Assembly: GCA_017883585.1 (NCBI GenBank)
Contig: JADGNG010000063.1
Location: 1 to 37,657 of the forward strand
From: Candidatus Bathyarchaeota archaeon
Lineage (GTDB): Archaea > Thermoproteota > Bathyarchaeia > TCS64
Direction: 5' to 3'
Length of the DNA stretch: 37,657 nucleotides
This document shows positions 36,402-37,657 of this stretch, piece by piece; the stretch's first letter is position 1; each line of letters begins with the position of its first letter. The position numbers were made by a program, and so were the translations under genes. The notes under the pieces are model-generated. The model did no database searches. It was not told the origin of the DNA and saw nothing but the letters and a program-made list of their open reading frames with translations.

Positions 36402-37378
36402 GCCAGACTGTAGTGTAGAATGCCGTCGATGGTCTTTTCGTTTATCTCGGCCTTGTTTTTCAGGTAGATGAGGTGGGCGTACGTCTCGGTAGCCGCCATC
36501 CTTTTCGTCCAGAAGTCCATGACGAGCCATGGGCGGCTGTCCCAGTGAATCGCACCAGCGACGTCGAAGACCGAGCTCTTACCGCTCTTAAGCGCCTCCT
36601 TGACCTCGACTAGGCGGGCTTCGTGATGCTTGAAGAGCTGAGACACCCTTTCTGGTAGGTTTGTGAAGTTGTGCTCGTGGCCGGGGAGGATGAGGTCGAC
36701 TGGCAGATCTTTGACTTTGTTAAGGCTGTTTAAGTAATCCCCGAGGGGGTCTCTCTTCTCCCAAGTGTGTAGGCTGACGTGGCTGGTGATCTTCGGCAGG
36801 ACGTGGTCGCCGCTGAAGAGTATTCGCCTATCCATGTCGTGTAGGCAGATGTGTTCAGCTGCGTGTCCTGGGGTCCAGATCACCTTGAGACTTATTCCAT
36901 CGAGGTCGATCGTGTCACCGTCCTCGAGGAGTTTGTCGAGCTTTAGCGGCTTGGGGTCCTCTCTGAAGGCGTGCTCGAATCGGCTTAGGAACTGCTGGAA
37001 TGAGCCCCCGCCCATGAGCTGTAGTTCCTCGGAGGTGTTCTTGTACATCTCCTTGTAGACTCTGATCTGCTCTTCTTGGCGCTCGTCGGCGATTCGGTGT
37101 GCTAGGGTCTCTACGTCCACGCTTTGCCTGATGTATTCGATGAGTCCGACGTGGTCGTTGTGCATGTGGGTGATGATGATCCGCTTAAGGTCCTTGAGGT
37201 GGGTCCCCTGTTCACCCAGCTGCTTCTCGAGGGCGCTTAGGGAGCCCCAGTCGGGGATGCCGGCGTCTATGAGTGTCTTCGACTCCTTGAGAAAGTATGA
37301 GTAGGTGTAGCCTAGGGGGTTGTGCCTCATCGGTACTTTGAACTGGTAGACGCCTTCGGCGACCTGCATTTGAGCCAC
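36398..37378 (-). CDS. Metallo-beta-lactamase fold hydrolase
   Basis: A 326-residue MBL-fold hydrolase. The metal-binding set is complete: H71-M-H73-N-D75-H76, H172 in TPGHAAEH, D191 in FSGDHVLP and H234 in LPGHEHNF. This is the glyoxalase II-like type with a C-terminal helical extension, acting on thioesters or related compounds; the substrate is unknown. The GTG at 37378 is chosen over the ATG three codons later because a TATA box lies about 26 bp before the GTG, predicting a leaderless transcript. Confidence 0.85.
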   Translation of the reverse strand: MAQMQVAEGVYQFKVPMRHNPLGYTYSYFLKESKTLIDAGIPDWGSLSALEKQLGEQGTHLKDLKRIIITHMHNDHVGLIEYIRQSVDVETLAHRIADERQEEQIRVYKEMYKNTSEELQLMGGGSFQQFLSRFEHAFREDPKPLKLDKLLEDGDTIDLDGISLKVIWTPGHAAEHICLHDMDRRILFSGDHVLPKITSHVSLHTWEKRDPLGDYLNSLNKVKDLPVDLILPGHEHNFTNLPERVSQLFKHHEARLVEVKEALKSGKSSVFDVAGAIHWDSRPWLVMDFWTKRMAATETYAHLIYLKNKAEINEKTIDGILHYSLA

Positions 37379-37400
37379 TCTTGCAGGTGTCCGTGAACCG

Positions 37401-37410
37401 GCTTTTAAAT
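37401..37410 (-). promoter_or_regulatory. TATA box for the MBL hydrolase gene
   Basis: ATTTAAAAGC on the minus strand, centred about 27 bp before the GTG start at 37378. Confidence 0.5.
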
Positions 37411-37429
37411 GAATGGTGGCGTATTTAGC

Positions 37430-37657
37430 CTATTTTTTCATGCTTCTGTAGGCGTAGAAGAGGAGGAAGAGGGCGATGAACCCGGCCGCGCCCATCGTCG
37501 TCCAGACCACGTTGAAGTTGTACCTGTCAATCAGGTACCCGAGGAGCGTCGACCAGAGGGCGCTGACCCCCGCGCCGACGGCGAAGAAGAGGCCCGTGAG
37601 TATCTCCCGCTCGTTGGGGCCGGCCACGCTCATCAGGTGCGCCTGCATCAGCGAGGT
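37430..37657 (-). CDS. MFS-type transporter, C-terminal end (5' part outside window)
   Basis: The frame is open to the window edge. The visible 76 residues include two membrane helices (EILTGLFFAVGAGVSALWSTLLGYLIDRY and VVWTTMGAAGFIALFLLFYAYR) separated by a DRYNF loop, and end with the basic tail RSMKK. This is the pattern of the last two helices of a major facilitator superfamily transporter. The substrate cannot be inferred. Confidence 0.65.
   Translation of the reverse strand, partial: TSLMQAHLMSVAGPNEREILTGLFFAVGAGVSALWSTLLGYLIDRYNFNVVWTTMGAAGFIALFLLFYAYRSMKK

Noticed and set aside
1-37657. Insertion sequence or prophage
   Set aside because: No transposase, integrase or terminal repeats were found despite the broken genes and the AT-rich island.

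Overview
This window is chromosomal DNA of an archaeon. Markers of the domain are both subunits of the D-family replicative polymerase (DP1, DP2), Alba, Sec61-beta, an Elf1-type elongation factor, a geranylgeranylglyceryl phosphate synthase, a wyosine-base enzyme (TYW1/Taw1), DUF2070 and DUF99 proteins, and TATA boxes about 26 bp before many start codons. PolD excludes ordinary Crenarchaeota. The high GC and gene mix suggest Bathyarchaeia or a neighbouring TACK lineage; this placement is inference, because no 16S rRNA gene is present. TTG and GTG starts are common. Genes run off both ends (a von Willebrand A protein on the left, a major facilitator transporter on the right).

Layout. 0-5.7 kb: VWA protein, a short Pelota/eRF1-like protein with an amidohydrolase, a secreted DUF362 protein, tRNA-Gly, a GyrI-like protein and TYW1. 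5.7-13 kb: a broken isocitrate-lyase-family gene, an MFS transporter, M32 carboxypeptidase, TrpRS, a thioredoxin-like protein, an AbrB-PhoU regulator, tRNA-Pro and an NTF2-like protein. 13-17.6 kb: an M28 peptidase with a radical SAM enzyme, then a divergent metallophosphoesterase/SWIM pair and a 37-residue membrane protein. 17.6-28.1 kb: information processing and membranes (four-OB RPA, a livH remnant, a class III aminotransferase, Alba, DUF2070, Sec61-beta, DP2, GGGP synthase, Elf1). 28.1-31.8 kb: an unusual, partly AT-rich region with a broken gene, an unrecognised 158-residue protein and hypF. 31.9-37.7 kb: a membrane-anchored winged-helix protein, a cupin, DP1, DUF99, a ribbon-helix-helix protein, a divergent winged-helix protein, a metallo-beta-lactamase hydrolase and the partial transporter.

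How the genes relate. PolD and RPA supply replication, and Alba and Elf1 act on chromatin and transcription. GGGP synthase and Sec61-beta serve membrane lipid and protein export, and overlap or closely follow one another with Elf1 and DP2 in one operon. The radical SAM/M28 pair, the MPP/SWIM pair and the RHH/winged-helix pair are three local units whose functions are not obvious.

The strongest unexplained signal is a cluster of TGTGAT/ATCACA hexamers at 28.46-30.42 kb. It includes four copies of the palindrome core TGTGATATCAC, which I do not find elsewhere in the window. The copies cross coding and non-coding DNA, appear in different codon frames, and one forms a 14-bp perfect palindrome between two convergent stop codons. 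A second clear operator-like element is a nested palindrome at 35.64-35.68 kb between two putative regulators. Several genes are frameshifted, either by real decay or by sequencing error.
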